Positions 8,099-15,647 of a stretch of DNA of 64,000 nt are shown piece after piece. Location: assembly GCA_965276765.1 (NCBI GenBank), contig OZ255627.1, forward strand, positions 4,712,001 to 4,776,000, written 5' to 3'. Position 1 is the stretch's first letter. Every line of letters begins with the position of its first letter. Both the position numbers and the translations under genes were made by a program. This stretch comes from G965276765 sp965276765 (GTDB lineage Bacteria; Actinomycetota; Acidimicrobiia; Acidimicrobiales; Palsa-688). Under the pieces are notes generated by a model. That model did no database searches. It was not told where the DNA came from and saw only the letters and a list, made by a program, of their open reading frames with translations.

Positions 8099-8923
8099 GT
8101 GGCGGGGGCAATCGACTACTCCAACGCTGGGCCGCTCACCGGTCTCGACGGCATCGCCCGCTATGCGCTCGCTTCGGTCGCCGGCACCCCGTCCGAGGTG
8201 TGCTTTCCGGTGCATGGCCTGGTGATCCAACCCGGTGACGCCGAAACGCTCGGCCTGCCGGCGGAGCGATTCTCTGACAATTATGTCCGCCCGGCTGCCC
8301 AGCTGGTCGAGGCCCTGTTGGCCTTGGATCCCGCCTCCTTGAGCGTCCTACGCAGACCGGCCCGGCGGGTGGTCGGCACCTGCCGACACTTCGCACTGCT
8401 CGGCTGCGCCCTGTTGCGCTACCGCAGGGTCCCCGCCCGAGTGCGGTGCGGGTTCGCCACCTATTTCCAGCACGGCTATGGCCTGGACCACTGGATCACC
8501 GAGTACCGCGACGACGACCAGGGCCGATGGGTTCGGATCGACCCGGAGATCCTCGGCCAGGCCGTCCTCGACCACCCTGAGGACCTGCGTCCCGGGGAAT
8601 TCCTCACCGGAGGCGAGGCGTGGAGCGCCGTCCGCCGCGGGAAGATCGACGCCTCGCTCTTCGGTGTCGATGGGACCGACAATTGGGGACCGGGCGAGAT
8701 CCGCGGCAACGCCGTCAAGGACCTCGCCGCGCTCAACAAGGTCGAGATGCTCCCCTGGGACGTGTGGGGCCGTATGGAGGAAGCGTACGAGAGCACGACC
8801 GGTCCTGACTACGACGAGCTGCTCGACACCGTCGCGGCGATCTGCGCCGCCGATGACCTGGATGCGATCGCCGCGCTCTACACCCGCAACGAGCTGCGGG
8901 TACCTCAGGCCCTGATTCGTTGA
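8099..8923 (+). CDS. Transglutaminase-like (papain-fold) protein
   Basis: A 274-residue protein with GTG start at 8099. It has the transglutaminase-like triad: Cys in VGTCRHFALLGCALL (about residue 97), His in YGLDHWITEY (about residue 129) and Asp in WVRIDPEI (about residue 145). Nothing suggests export. Such cytoplasmic actinobacterial members are mostly uncharacterised; protease or amidase chemistry is more likely than cross-linking. It stands alone on the plus strand. Confidence 0.75.
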   Translation: MAGAIDYSNAGPLTGLDGIARYALASVAGTPSEVCFPVHGLVIQPGDAETLGLPAERFSDNYVRPAAQLVEALLALDPASLSVLRRPARRVVGTCRHFALLGCALLRYRRVPARVRCGFATYFQHGYGLDHWITEYRDDDQGRWVRIDPEILGQAVLDHPEDLRPGEFLTGGEAWSAVRRGKIDASLFGVDGTDNWGPGEIRGNAVKDLAALNKVEMLPWDVWGRMEEAYESTTGPDYDELLDTVAAICAADDLDAIAALYTRNELRVPQALIR

Positions 8924-8946
8924 TGGGTCGGCCGGCAGCGGGGTCC

Positions 8947-9336
8947 TCAGCTCCAGGCGTCGAGACGGTCGAGGATCCAGGTAGGCCCGACGACGTCCGC
9001 GCCGCAGTGTTCGGCCCTCCGACGTAACGCCCGGTCGGCCGAGACGAGCAGGATCGGCTCGGCTGCGGCGACGGCGAGAGCAACGAGGGTGTCATCTCCG
9101 CTCCCCGGGGCGTGCACGACCTGGACCCCGTCGAGGATGCCTTCTTCGACCCCACGACGCGCCATGCCCTCAAGGACCACGACGACCGGTCCCGTGAGCC
9201 GGCCGGCGGCGCTGGCGGTACGAACCGCGACGACGAGGGCGCGGGCGGCCGCTGGGCGGTCCCGCCACCAGCCAGTCGGGCGAGACCCGACGACGTTCGC
9301 GGCGTCGACGAGGAGCACCCCGATACGCTCGCGCAT
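8947..9336 (-). CDS. NYN/PIN-like nuclease-fold protein
   Basis: About 129 residues from ATG 9336 (the frame is open upstream, but those residues look random). The N-terminal VLLVDAANVVGSRPTGWW motif with the invariant Asp-x-x-Asn is typical of NYN/PIN-like metal-dependent RNases of the YacP type. Further acidic positions appear in VHAPGSGDDTLVALA and ILLVSADRALRRRAE, matching the PIN-fold Asp cluster. Probably a small RNA-processing or decay enzyme. Confidence 0.7.
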   Translation of the reverse strand: MRERIGVLLVDAANVVGSRPTGWWRDRPAAARALVVAVRTASAAGRLTGPVVVVLEGMARRGVEEGILDGVQVVHAPGSGDDTLVALAVAAAEPILLVSADRALRRRAEHCGADVVGPTWILDRLDAWS

Positions 9337-9448
9337 CCATTGTCCAGGCTGGTTCGGTGGCGGAGCCCTCGAAGAGAGCAGGCGAGCACGACGGCGATGG
9401 CATGGCCATACCATGGCCACACACCGGGCCCCCTCGGAGCCACAGTCA

Positions 9449-10363
9449 TCAGTGCGGTCCGAGCGCCAACCCGTCGAGGGTGGCCATCGTCTCGGGGTCG
9501 AGGTGGATGTTCCCGGCCGCGACGTTGTCCATCAGATGCGTCGGGTTGGACGTCCCGGGAATGAGCAGGACGTGGGGGTCATGGGCGAGCAGCCAAGCCA
9601 AGCCGACCTGGGCCGGCGTGACGTCGACGGCGTTCGCCGCCGCTATCACGGCGGCATTTTCCGTCACCTTGGGCGCGCCGGGGAACGCCGAGCCCAACGG
9701 GAAGAACGGGACGTAGGCCAGATCATGCTCGTGGCAGACGTTCAGCAGTGGCTCACTCGTCCGCTCGAGGAGGTTGTACGAATTCTGGACGCAGGCGATG
9801 TCAACGGGCAGGGCCTGACGCAGCTGATCAACGGTGACGTTGCTGAGTCCGACGCCGCCGATCTTGCCCTCGTCGCGCAAGGCGACCAGCTCGGCCAGCT
9901 GGCTCGCGATGTCGACGCGCTGATCGCCGGTCGCCTCGATCCCGGGACCAGCGTCCAGCCGGCGCAGGTTGACCACGGGCACCTGCTCGACGCCCAGGCT
10001 GGCCAGGTTGGCCTCGACCTGCGCCCTGAGCTGCTCGGGCCGCTGAGCCGGGACCAGTCCCTTCGTTTCTTCGTGCTCGGCTCCGACCTTGCTCACCAGC
10101 ACCAGATCGTCGGCGTAGGGGTACAGCGCAGAGCGGATCAATTCGTTTACAACACCGCCTCCGTAGAACTCGGCGGTGTCGATGTGGTTGACGCCCAGCT
10201 CGACAGCTCGGCGCAGGACCGCCAAAGCCGTCTCCCGGGCGGGGGCCTCCAGCTGGCCACGCTCGCCTAGCTGCATGGCGCCGAAGCCCACTCGGGCCAC
10301 GGCGCGACCCGCCAAGTGCGCAGTGCGGCTGGGTGGATTGGGTTGTCCGTTCGCTTGGGTCAT
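9449..10363 (-). CDS. Aldo/keto reductase
   Basis: A (beta/alpha)8 aldo/keto reductase of 304 residues from ATG 10363, preceded by TGGAG at a good spacing. The signature NHIDTAEFYGG holds the Asp and Tyr, and LVLVSKVG holds the Lys of the catalytic tetrad. The position usually occupied by His reads NLRRLD, so the fourth residue is probably Arg. C-terminal VLLIPGTSNPTHLMDNV is the NADPH-binding end. It is divergent from a TetR gene with two palindromes between them, so it is the likely regulated target. Substrate unknown. Confidence 0.88.
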   Translation of the reverse strand: MTQANGQPNPPSRTAHLAGRAVARVGFGAMQLGERGQLEAPARETALAVLRRAVELGVNHIDTAEFYGGGVVNELIRSALYPYADDLVLVSKVGAEHEETKGLVPAQRPEQLRAQVEANLASLGVEQVPVVNLRRLDAGPGIEATGDQRVDIASQLAELVALRDEGKIGGVGLSNVTVDQLRQALPVDIACVQNSYNLLERTSEPLLNVCHEHDLAYVPFFPLGSAFPGAPKVTENAAVIAAANAVDVTPAQVGLAWLLAHDPHVLLIPGTSNPTHLMDNVAAGNIHLDPETMATLDGLALGPH

Positions 10364-10401
10364 GTGCTGGCTCCATTCGGGTGGCATAGTGGAACGACAA
10401 G

Positions 10402-10448
10402 CGGAGGTGCCTCCGTGTCTCACGATAACCGATACGGAGGTGCCTCCG
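10402..10448. promoter_or_regulatory. Twin palindromic operator for the adjacent TetR repressor
   Basis: Two identical copies of CGGAGGTGCCTCCG (inverted repeat CGGAGG/CCTCCG) at 10402-10415 and 10435-10448, with centres 33 bp apart (about three helical turns). They lie in the 86-bp space between the divergent aldo/keto reductase and tetR genes. The second copy overlaps the tetR ribosome-binding GGAGG (10436-10440), 9 nt before the TTG start. Repression of both genes, with autoregulation, is inferred. Confidence 0.8.
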
Positions 10449-10449
10449 T

Positions 10450-11028
10450 TTGATCCAAGCCGACATTCCCAAGACCGGGCGCGCCGACGCCCAACGCAAC
10501 CGCCAGCGCCTCATCGACGTGGCGCTTGCCGCCTTCTCGTCGGGACCGGAGACCGTGACGCTCGAAGCGATCGCCAGAGACGCAGGCGTCGGCATCGGTA
10601 CGCTCTATCGACACTTCCCCTCCCGAGAGGCCTTGGTCGAGGCGGTGTACCGCAGCGAGTTGGCACGGCTCTGCAGCAGCGCCGACGAGCTCCTGGTCTC
10701 ACACGAGCCCGCCGACGCTCTGCGGACTTGGATGGAACGATATGCCGACTTCGTGACGACCAAACGTGGGATGGCCGAGGCGCTCCGTGCTGTCATCGCC
10801 TCGGGGGCCATCACCTCGTCGCAGACGCGAGGAAGGCTAAACGGGGCCATCCAGACCCTGCTCGACGCCGGAGCCGCAGCGGGAAGCCTACGCAGCGACG
10901 TGAGAGCGGAGGACGTCTCCGCCAGCCTCACTGGCATCGTCCTCGCTTCTGGCATGGCGAACCAGCGCGAGCAAGCCGGGCGAATGCTCGACCTGCTCAT
11001 GGACGGACTCCGCCCACGTCGCAACTGA
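10450..11028 (+). CDS. TetR-family transcriptional repressor
   Basis: A 192-residue protein from TTG 10450. The N-terminal helix-turn-helix is clear: LIDVALAAF, then VTLEAIARDAGVGIGTLYRHFPSREAL. The C-terminal helical domain (about residues 80-190) is a ligand-binding/dimer domain resembling the SACE_7040/SbtR-like group. The ribosome-binding sequence is part of the downstream palindrome, so repression may also limit initiation. The next gene, a DUF385 protein, overlaps its stop codon, suggesting an operon of repressor plus F420-linked enzyme plus DUF1772 protein. Confidence 0.92.
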   Translation: MIQADIPKTGRADAQRNRQRLIDVALAAFSSGPETVTLEAIARDAGVGIGTLYRHFPSREALVEAVYRSELARLCSSADELLVSHEPADALRTWMERYADFVTTKRGMAEALRAVIASGAITSSQTRGRLNGAIQTLLDAGAAAGSLRSDVRAEDVSASLTGIVLASGMANQREQAGRMLDLLMDGLRPRRN

Positions 11029-11501
11029 CGCCGGCACTGACGTCGCTCGCCAATCGCGTCCCGGCCGCCATCCTGGCGTCGCCGCTGCATCGACTCCTCA
11101 GCGGCAAGAGGCTCGTCCTGTCCTTCACCGGCCGGCGGAGCGGAAGGCGTTACGCCACGCCGGTCAACTACCTGCGGCGAGGACAGGAGTTGCTCATCAC
11201 CACCGACAGCAGCTGGTGGCACAACCTGGAGGGAGGCGCCCCCGTCGAGGTGCGCCTCCGGGGCCGACGAGTGGCCGCCAGCGCAGAGGCGATCCGCGAC
11301 CAGCAGTTGGTCGCCGAAGCACTCACTGCGATCGTGGCCGACCACCCCCCCTATGGCCGCTGGGCCCACATCAAGGTTGCCGCCGACGGAACCCCAGACC
11401 CCGACGACGTGACTGCCGAGGTCGCCCGGGGTCGAGTCCTCGTTCGCGTCCAGCTACCCGAGCAGCCACCAGGGAAGCGCCCGACCACGCAGAGATCGTG
11501 A
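11025..11501 (+). CDS. DUF385 / Ddn-like F420H2-dependent nitroreductase-family protein
   Basis: A 158-residue Ddn-type split-barrel protein. RLVLSFTGRRSGRRYATPVNYL matches in form the family motif for F420 binding (here residues about 23-44, quoted in part: LSFTGRRSGRRYATPVNY), and TTDSSWWHNLEGG follows in the usual place. No ATG, GTG or TTG lies near the family start; CTG 11025 overlaps the tetR stop as CTGA, so I propose it as the start. Members reduce quinones, nitro compounds or enones with F420H2. Genomic context suggests induction together with tetR. Confidence 0.75.
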   Translation: MTPALTSLANRVPAAILASPLHRLLSGKRLVLSFTGRRSGRRYATPVNYLRRGQELLITTDSSWWHNLEGGAPVEVRLRGRRVAASAEAIRDQQLVAEALTAIVADHPPYGRWAHIKVAADGTPDPDDVTAEVARGRVLVRVQLPEQPPGKRPTTQRS

Positions 11502-11504
11502 CCT

Positions 11505-11910
11505 ATGGACCCGCGATCGTTCGTCGCTGTCATCCTCGCCGGGGTGCTCACCGGCAGCGAGCTCACCTCCCGAACCATCGTGCACCCGGTCCTGTGGCGG
11601 CTCGATCATGCCGCTCAGGTACGGGCCGAGAAGCTCATCTACCGCCGCTTCGCCGTCATCGATCCGGTCCTGATGACCGCGACTGTGGCCGCTTCCTTCG
11701 TCGCCGCCGGAGGGCTCACGGGCGACTCGGTGACCCTCGCTCTCATTGCCGGTGCATGTTTCACCGCCATGTTGACGATCACTCTCGTCGCCAACATGCC
11801 AATCAACCTGCGCGTCTTCCGCTGGGATGAACAGCATGGCGATCCTGAGGAATGGCGCCGCCTGCGGCGGCGCTGGGTTCGTCCTCGTCACGCTGGCCGT
11901 CCTGCCTTGA
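11505..11910 (+). pseudogene. DUF1772 membrane protein, frameshifted near the C-terminus
   Basis: From ATG 11505, 4 nt after the previous stop, the frame encodes a DUF1772-type membrane protein: two or three hydrophobic segments and the family-like NMPINLRVFRWDEQ and EEWRRLRRRW. After RRRW (about 11875) this frame turns into Arg/Pro-rich sequence and runs on to 12131, antisense to the SDR gene. A neighbouring frame instead reads GFVLVTLAVLP and stops at 11908-11910, which looks like the missing last membrane helix. A small deletion or a sequencing error at about 11872-11880 would explain this. If real, the protein has a scrambled tail. Confidence 0.6.
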
Positions 11911-12883
11911 GCATCTGGTCGCTGAGCTCCCACAGGCGTCGTGCCGAGTTCGGATCGACGGCGTATGGCATGACGCCCGTGGTGGGGCCTATCCCCTGGC
12001 GGGTGATGGCAGCAGGGTCCTGCATCGGCGCGACGTCGTTGTTCATGAGAAACACCCCGCCGATGTCCGCGAGCAGCGGGCTTGTCACGGCGAACACACT
12101 GGTGCTGGCGCCCTGCTGCGGCGTCTTCTGATCGCGCGCGGGGTCGATGACCGGCTGACCGTCTTCGTCGATCAGGCCGACCTCTCGCCGCTCGGCCGGA
12201 TCCAACCAGGGCGCCAGATTCGTCGTGACGATCTGGCCGGGGTGCAGTGAATAGCCCCGGATCTTGTCTGCGGCCCAGCGCCGGTCCAACTCCACCGCGA
12301 ACAGGATGTTGGCGGTCTTCGACTGGCCGTAGGCCAGCATGCCGTCGTAGTCGGCGTGGGTAAAGTTTGGGTCGTCCCACCGGATGTCGGACAGTCGGTG
12401 GCCGCCAGACGACACCGAGACGACCCTCGCGCCGCCAGCGGCGCGAAGTGCGGGAAGCAGGTTGCCGGTCAACTGGAAGTGGCCGAGGTGGTTGGTCGCG
12501 AACAGCGACTCGTATCCTCTGGCGTCGCGCACGAGTCCCCGGCTCATGATGCCGGCGTTGTTGATCAACATGTGGAGCGGGCGACCGGAGTCGAGGTAGC
12601 GGGCGCTGAAGCTGTCGATCGATGCCGGGTCCATCAGGTCGAGTGGAGCGATCTCGACACCTTCGAGCAGGGCCAACGCGGGAGCGGCCCGGTCGGGATT
12701 GCGGACCCCGACGACCACGGAAGCGCCCGCCTTGTTCAGCGCCCGTGTCGTTTCCAGCCCGAGACCTGCGCGTCCTCCGGTCACGATGGCGATGGTGTCG
12801 GACAGGTCGATGCCGCGGACGACGTCATCGGCCGTCGACGCGGCGGTGAAGCCGGTTCCTAAAGGGTGTTGTACGGGTGTCAT
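11888..12883 (-). CDS. Short-chain dehydrogenase/reductase (long SDR)
   Basis: A 331-residue Rossmann-fold SDR. The cofactor motif is TGGRAGLGLETTRAL, followed by LINNAGIM, SVSSGG (catalytic Ser region) and YGQSKTAN with the Tyr-x-x-x-Lys pair. VGVRNPDR after the second strand suggests an NADP preference (Arg). It resembles the retinol-dehydrogenase/WW-oxidoreductase-like bacterial SDRs. It is divergent from an AraC regulator across a short gap and probably under its control. Its 3' end overlaps the broken DUF1772 gene tail to tail. Confidence 0.9.
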   Translation of the reverse strand: MTPVQHPLGTGFTAASTADDVVRGIDLSDTIAIVTGGRAGLGLETTRALNKAGASVVVGVRNPDRAAPALALLEGVEIAPLDLMDPASIDSFSARYLDSGRPLHMLINNAGIMSRGLVRDARGYESLFATNHLGHFQLTGNLLPALRAAGGARVVSVSSGGHRLSDIRWDDPNFTHADYDGMLAYGQSKTANILFAVELDRRWAADKIRGYSLHPGQIVTTNLAPWLDPAERREVGLIDEDGQPVIDPARDQKTPQQGASTSVFAVTSPLLADIGGVFLMNNDVAPMQDPAAITRQGIGPTTGVMPYAVDPNSARRLWELSDQMLKAGRPA

Positions 12884-12956
12884 AACGCCACCCTAAAGCG
12901 CGGGCGCCGTACTCCGGATGCTTGAAAGTGCGCTCTTCTTGCGCGATCGTACGAAG

Positions 12957-13904
12957 GTGGACGGTGATCAATTGTCAGAGGTGCTCGATCTTGTCGCGGT
13001 TCGCGGCCTGGTCTCGGGCGGGTTCGCGGTGCAAGGCCCTTGGGTCTCGCGTTCCCGCCTCGAGGACCCGCTCAAGCTGATCGCGATGTTCAACGGCCGG
13101 GCCGACCTGATCACCGACGGTATCGACGAGCCGATCGAGCTCGAACGGGGCGACGTCGCCATCCTCAACCGTCGGTCGTGGCTGCACATGCAGGGCGGGA
13201 TCGGCGATGGACCGCCACGCCACATCGTCCCCGAGGCGGACGACCCCTCCATCCGGCTCGCCGACGCCGACCGTTGCGTAGACGATGTCGTCATCGGCGG
13301 CCACGTGGATCTCAACGCGACCGGTCAGGCGTTGCTCCTGTCGGGACTTCCGCCGGTGGGACACGTCCGGGCATCGGCGGCCACGGCGACGAACCTGCGC
13401 GCCAACCTCGACCGGCTGTTCGACGAGGTGGTCGGCCACCGAATCGGCTCGGCATTCGCCATGCGCCAGTACGGCCAGCTGCTCGTCCTGGAGGTGCTGC
13501 GCGCCTACTTAGACCAGGTCGAGCTCCCGCCGGGATGGCTGCGGTTGCTCACCGACGAGCAGTTGCGTCCGTCGCTCGCCCTCATGCACGCCGAGCCCGG
13601 AAAGGCGTGGCGGTTGACCGAATTGGCGCACGTCGCGGCGATGTCACGGACGTCGTTTGCCGAGCGATTCCGCACCACCGCCGGCGTACCGCCGCTGACG
13701 TACTTGTACCGCTGGCGGATGCTGCTCGCGCAGCGCGCCCTGCGGGAAGGCGACGTCCGCGTCAGGTCTCTCGCTCTCGAACTGGGATACACGTCGGAAA
13801 GCGCATTCAGTAGCGCATTCAAACGCGAGGTCGGGGAGTCACCCCTACGCTACCGACACCGAATCGACGAGACCTCCTCCAGAGGCGAAACGGCGTTGGC
13901 CTGA
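12957..13904 (+). CDS. AraC-family regulator with N-terminal cupin domain
   Basis: About 315 residues. Residues about 1-190 form a cupin-type sensor (AraC-binding-like, with ELERGDVAILNRRSWLHMQ), and the last 100 carry two helix-turn-helix units: LTELAHVAAMSRTSFAERF and VRSLALELGYTSESAFSSAFKR. I favour GTG 12957 because the family begins just before LSEVLDLVAVRG and this leaves room for a divergent promoter. ATG 12918 in the same frame is the alternative and would leave only 34 bp to the SDR start. It likely controls the divergent SDR. Confidence 0.88.
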   Translation: MDGDQLSEVLDLVAVRGLVSGGFAVQGPWVSRSRLEDPLKLIAMFNGRADLITDGIDEPIELERGDVAILNRRSWLHMQGGIGDGPPRHIVPEADDPSIRLADADRCVDDVVIGGHVDLNATGQALLLSGLPPVGHVRASAATATNLRANLDRLFDEVVGHRIGSAFAMRQYGQLLVLEVLRAYLDQVELPPGWLRLLTDEQLRPSLALMHAEPGKAWRLTELAHVAAMSRTSFAERFRTTAGVPPLTYLYRWRMLLAQRALREGDVRVRSLALELGYTSESAFSSAFKREVGESPLRYRHRIDETSSRGETALA

Positions 13905-14000
13905 TGGTTGCGGCGGCCCGTCGTCCCTGTCCGATGCCCCGCAAGCGGCCGCAGCTGCGTACCGATCGTAAGGCGTGTCGACGCCGATTGGTCCGACGGC

Positions 14001-14129
14001 GGCGCACATGCCCTCTCGGCTCTGGTCGTCGACCCTGACGCAGCACGACCATCGGCCACCTGCGCCGTGGACACGCCATGGAGCTCCGAACCCGCCTCCG
14101 GACACGAAGAAGGCCGTCAAAAGGGTCCC
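14001..14129 (+). pseudogene. 3' remnant of a tyrosine integrase related to the one at 31843-33069
   Basis: The stretch around ALVVDPDAARPSA (14017-14065) is nearly identical in DNA to the integrase 3' end at 32890-32940. The following segment keeps the degenerate arm-site region and the AAAAGGGTCCC block that precedes the att core at 33000. No catalytic part survives. It is joined to a truncated tRNA-Glu fragment, marking an older, decayed insertion. Confidence 0.75.
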
Positions 14130-14138
14130 CTCGCCCTC

Positions 14139-14160
14139 GCCTCCACCTTGAGAGGGTGAT
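14139..14160. repeat. 22-bp tRNA-Glu fragment, att remnant
   Basis: Identical to 33057-33078 of the tRNA-Glu gene (anticodon arm and loop). The T-arm part of the att core is missing here: AAAAGGGTCCC upstream is joined directly to this fragment, so about 40 bp were lost relative to the copy at 33031-33075. Confidence 0.8.
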
Positions 14161-14561
14161 TTGGGCTACATCGCCGACGAGGACTTTTCACGTTTTCCCT
14201 GGTCAGGCTCCCTTTTTGACCGACCGGGATTGACCGCAAAACACCCCTGCGCGCCCGTCGATCGGACAACGGGCACGGCCGTAGGTGGAGGGGGTGCAAG
14301 AGTGGCCATCACGGCTCACGTTGCCAGCCGTTGTCTGGCCGAAGGACACCACTCGATCACGCGGCTGTCGGACACTCGCCATGCGGACGCTGTTGACCTC
14401 GACCGGCCGCCCGAGGGCGTCGTCGTGCTCCCCGAGTCCGAGCTCGTGGGAGAGCAGATGGACCAACGGGCGTGGGTGATGGCAGTACGCCGTCCCGCAA
14501 CCCTTCGGCTCAGCCAGCCCGTGGCCAGTTACCTGGTTGAGGCCAGCAACGTCGGCGAGGC
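14161..14561. other. Degenerate spacer between att remnant and PIN remnant
   Basis: Open frames exist in several phases but none shows a recognisable domain or a convincing ribosome-binding site. The plus-strand frame ending at 14565 might be what is left of an antitoxin preceding the PIN fragment, but I see no antitoxin fold. Treated as decayed sequence. Confidence 0.5.
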
Positions 14562-14815
14562 CTGAAGGTAGCCGTCGTCGTCCTCGACGCCTCCGCGGGC
14601 GTCGAAATTACATTGTGGACGAACATCGGCAGCGGCCTCGCCGAGCACGCGATGGAGGCCGAGGAGATCGTCGTCCCGGATCACTTCCACCCGGAGGGGA
14701 CCACTGCCTTCCGAAGGCCTTGGCCTTCGCTCGAATCGTCCCCGAGCAGGCGGCGCACGGTCACGCCCACGCTGCGACCGCATTGCGCTGCGATCGGCAA
14801 CGCCGTGCGCTGTGA
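14562..14815 (+). pseudogene. VapC-like PIN-domain toxin fragment, frameshifted
   Basis: The frame at 14562-14715 reads KVAVVVLDASAGVEI and then LAEHAMEAEEIVVPDHFHPEG, the classic start of a VapC PIN domain with the first catalytic Asp and the PxHF motif. It then loses sense; the continuation ALAFARIVPEQAAHGHAHA appears in the next frame up to the stop at 14813-14815. The second half of the domain, with the other acidic residues, is absent. No standard start codon remains. Confidence 0.6.
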
Positions 14816-15647
14816 AGGCGCGATCGGGTTCGTGGCAATGCAATCGCCAGCTGATGTGACCGCCGGTGGTCCTTTCCCGGCGGCGCGCCATTCTGTCTAA
14901 TAAGCCCAGATTGGGAAAGCAGTCGCCTGCGAGATCGCGGTTTCCGAAACCAGCGCACCGATTTCCGCCCCGCAGCCGTTGAGGACCCCGAACTCCGCTG
15001 ACGCGGCGCTACCGGCCGGAGCAGGCCGCCAAGATCCGGCGGAGCAGATACAAATCAAGGACCAGGGGGGCGACGAACACCAGGCCCCACCAGCGTCCCG
15101 TGGCACAGAGCACAACGACGACGACGGTGATCCAAACGGCCAGCAGCAGCCGGATCACCAGCGACGACTTCCGGTGTCGCAGATCCCAGTTCATTGTTGC
15201 CGTACGGTACCGTCAAGCGGCCCTCTCTGACATCGTCCGTTGAGACGCTCACGATCAGGTAATCCGCGTGATCGCTTTCCGTGCGGTCCAGCCGATTGAC
15301 CTCAAAATCTCGATCGTAGAAGCGGTCATCCGGCACCGCCCAAGCGCGTGACTCCTTTGTCACGAACGCGATCGCGCGGCCACCGTCGATGCCGTTGCCG
15401 CTCGGCGAGCGAAACAGTCAGCAGGCGCGTGCCGAAACGGCCGACCCGCGTTGACGCTCCCGGACAGAAGCAGCCGCGCGTCTGCCACCGATGCCGATGC
15501 TGAACCACGGGACGCGACCTGCACGTCGCGAGCCGCCGCGCGTAGGAGCAAGAGAGCTCGGCCTCCCGTAAGGGGACGCTTGGGTTCTCGCGGCGATCGC
15601 AACACCAATCTGATCGGGGAGCGGCTCGTTGGCGCGATGCTGGTGGC
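14816..15647. other. Spacer with a possible small membrane protein and no clear gene
   Basis: Apart from the 61-residue candidate at 15009-15194 (minus), the frames here look random. A 102-residue minus-strand frame (15055-15363) starts with a plausible soluble segment (TKESRAWAVPDDRFYDRDFE) that ends in low-complexity Arg/Pro sequence antisense to nothing known. It could be the upstream half of the same locus broken by a frameshift. Confidence 0.45.
15009..15194 (-). CDS. Small two-helix membrane protein, hypothetical
   Basis: 61 residues from ATG 15194. Two hydrophobic segments, LVIRLLLAVWITVVVVVLC and WWGLVFVAPLVLDLYLL, separated by a short turn, with basic residues before the first. No ribosome-binding site stands out and no family is recognised. 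The composition is unlike random GC-rich translation, which is the reason to list it. It overlaps the 102-residue frame upstream and might be its continuation after a frameshift. Confidence 0.4.
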   Translation of the reverse strand: MNWDLRHRKSSLVIRLLLAVWITVVVVVLCATGRWWGLVFVAPLVLDLYLLRRILAACSGR

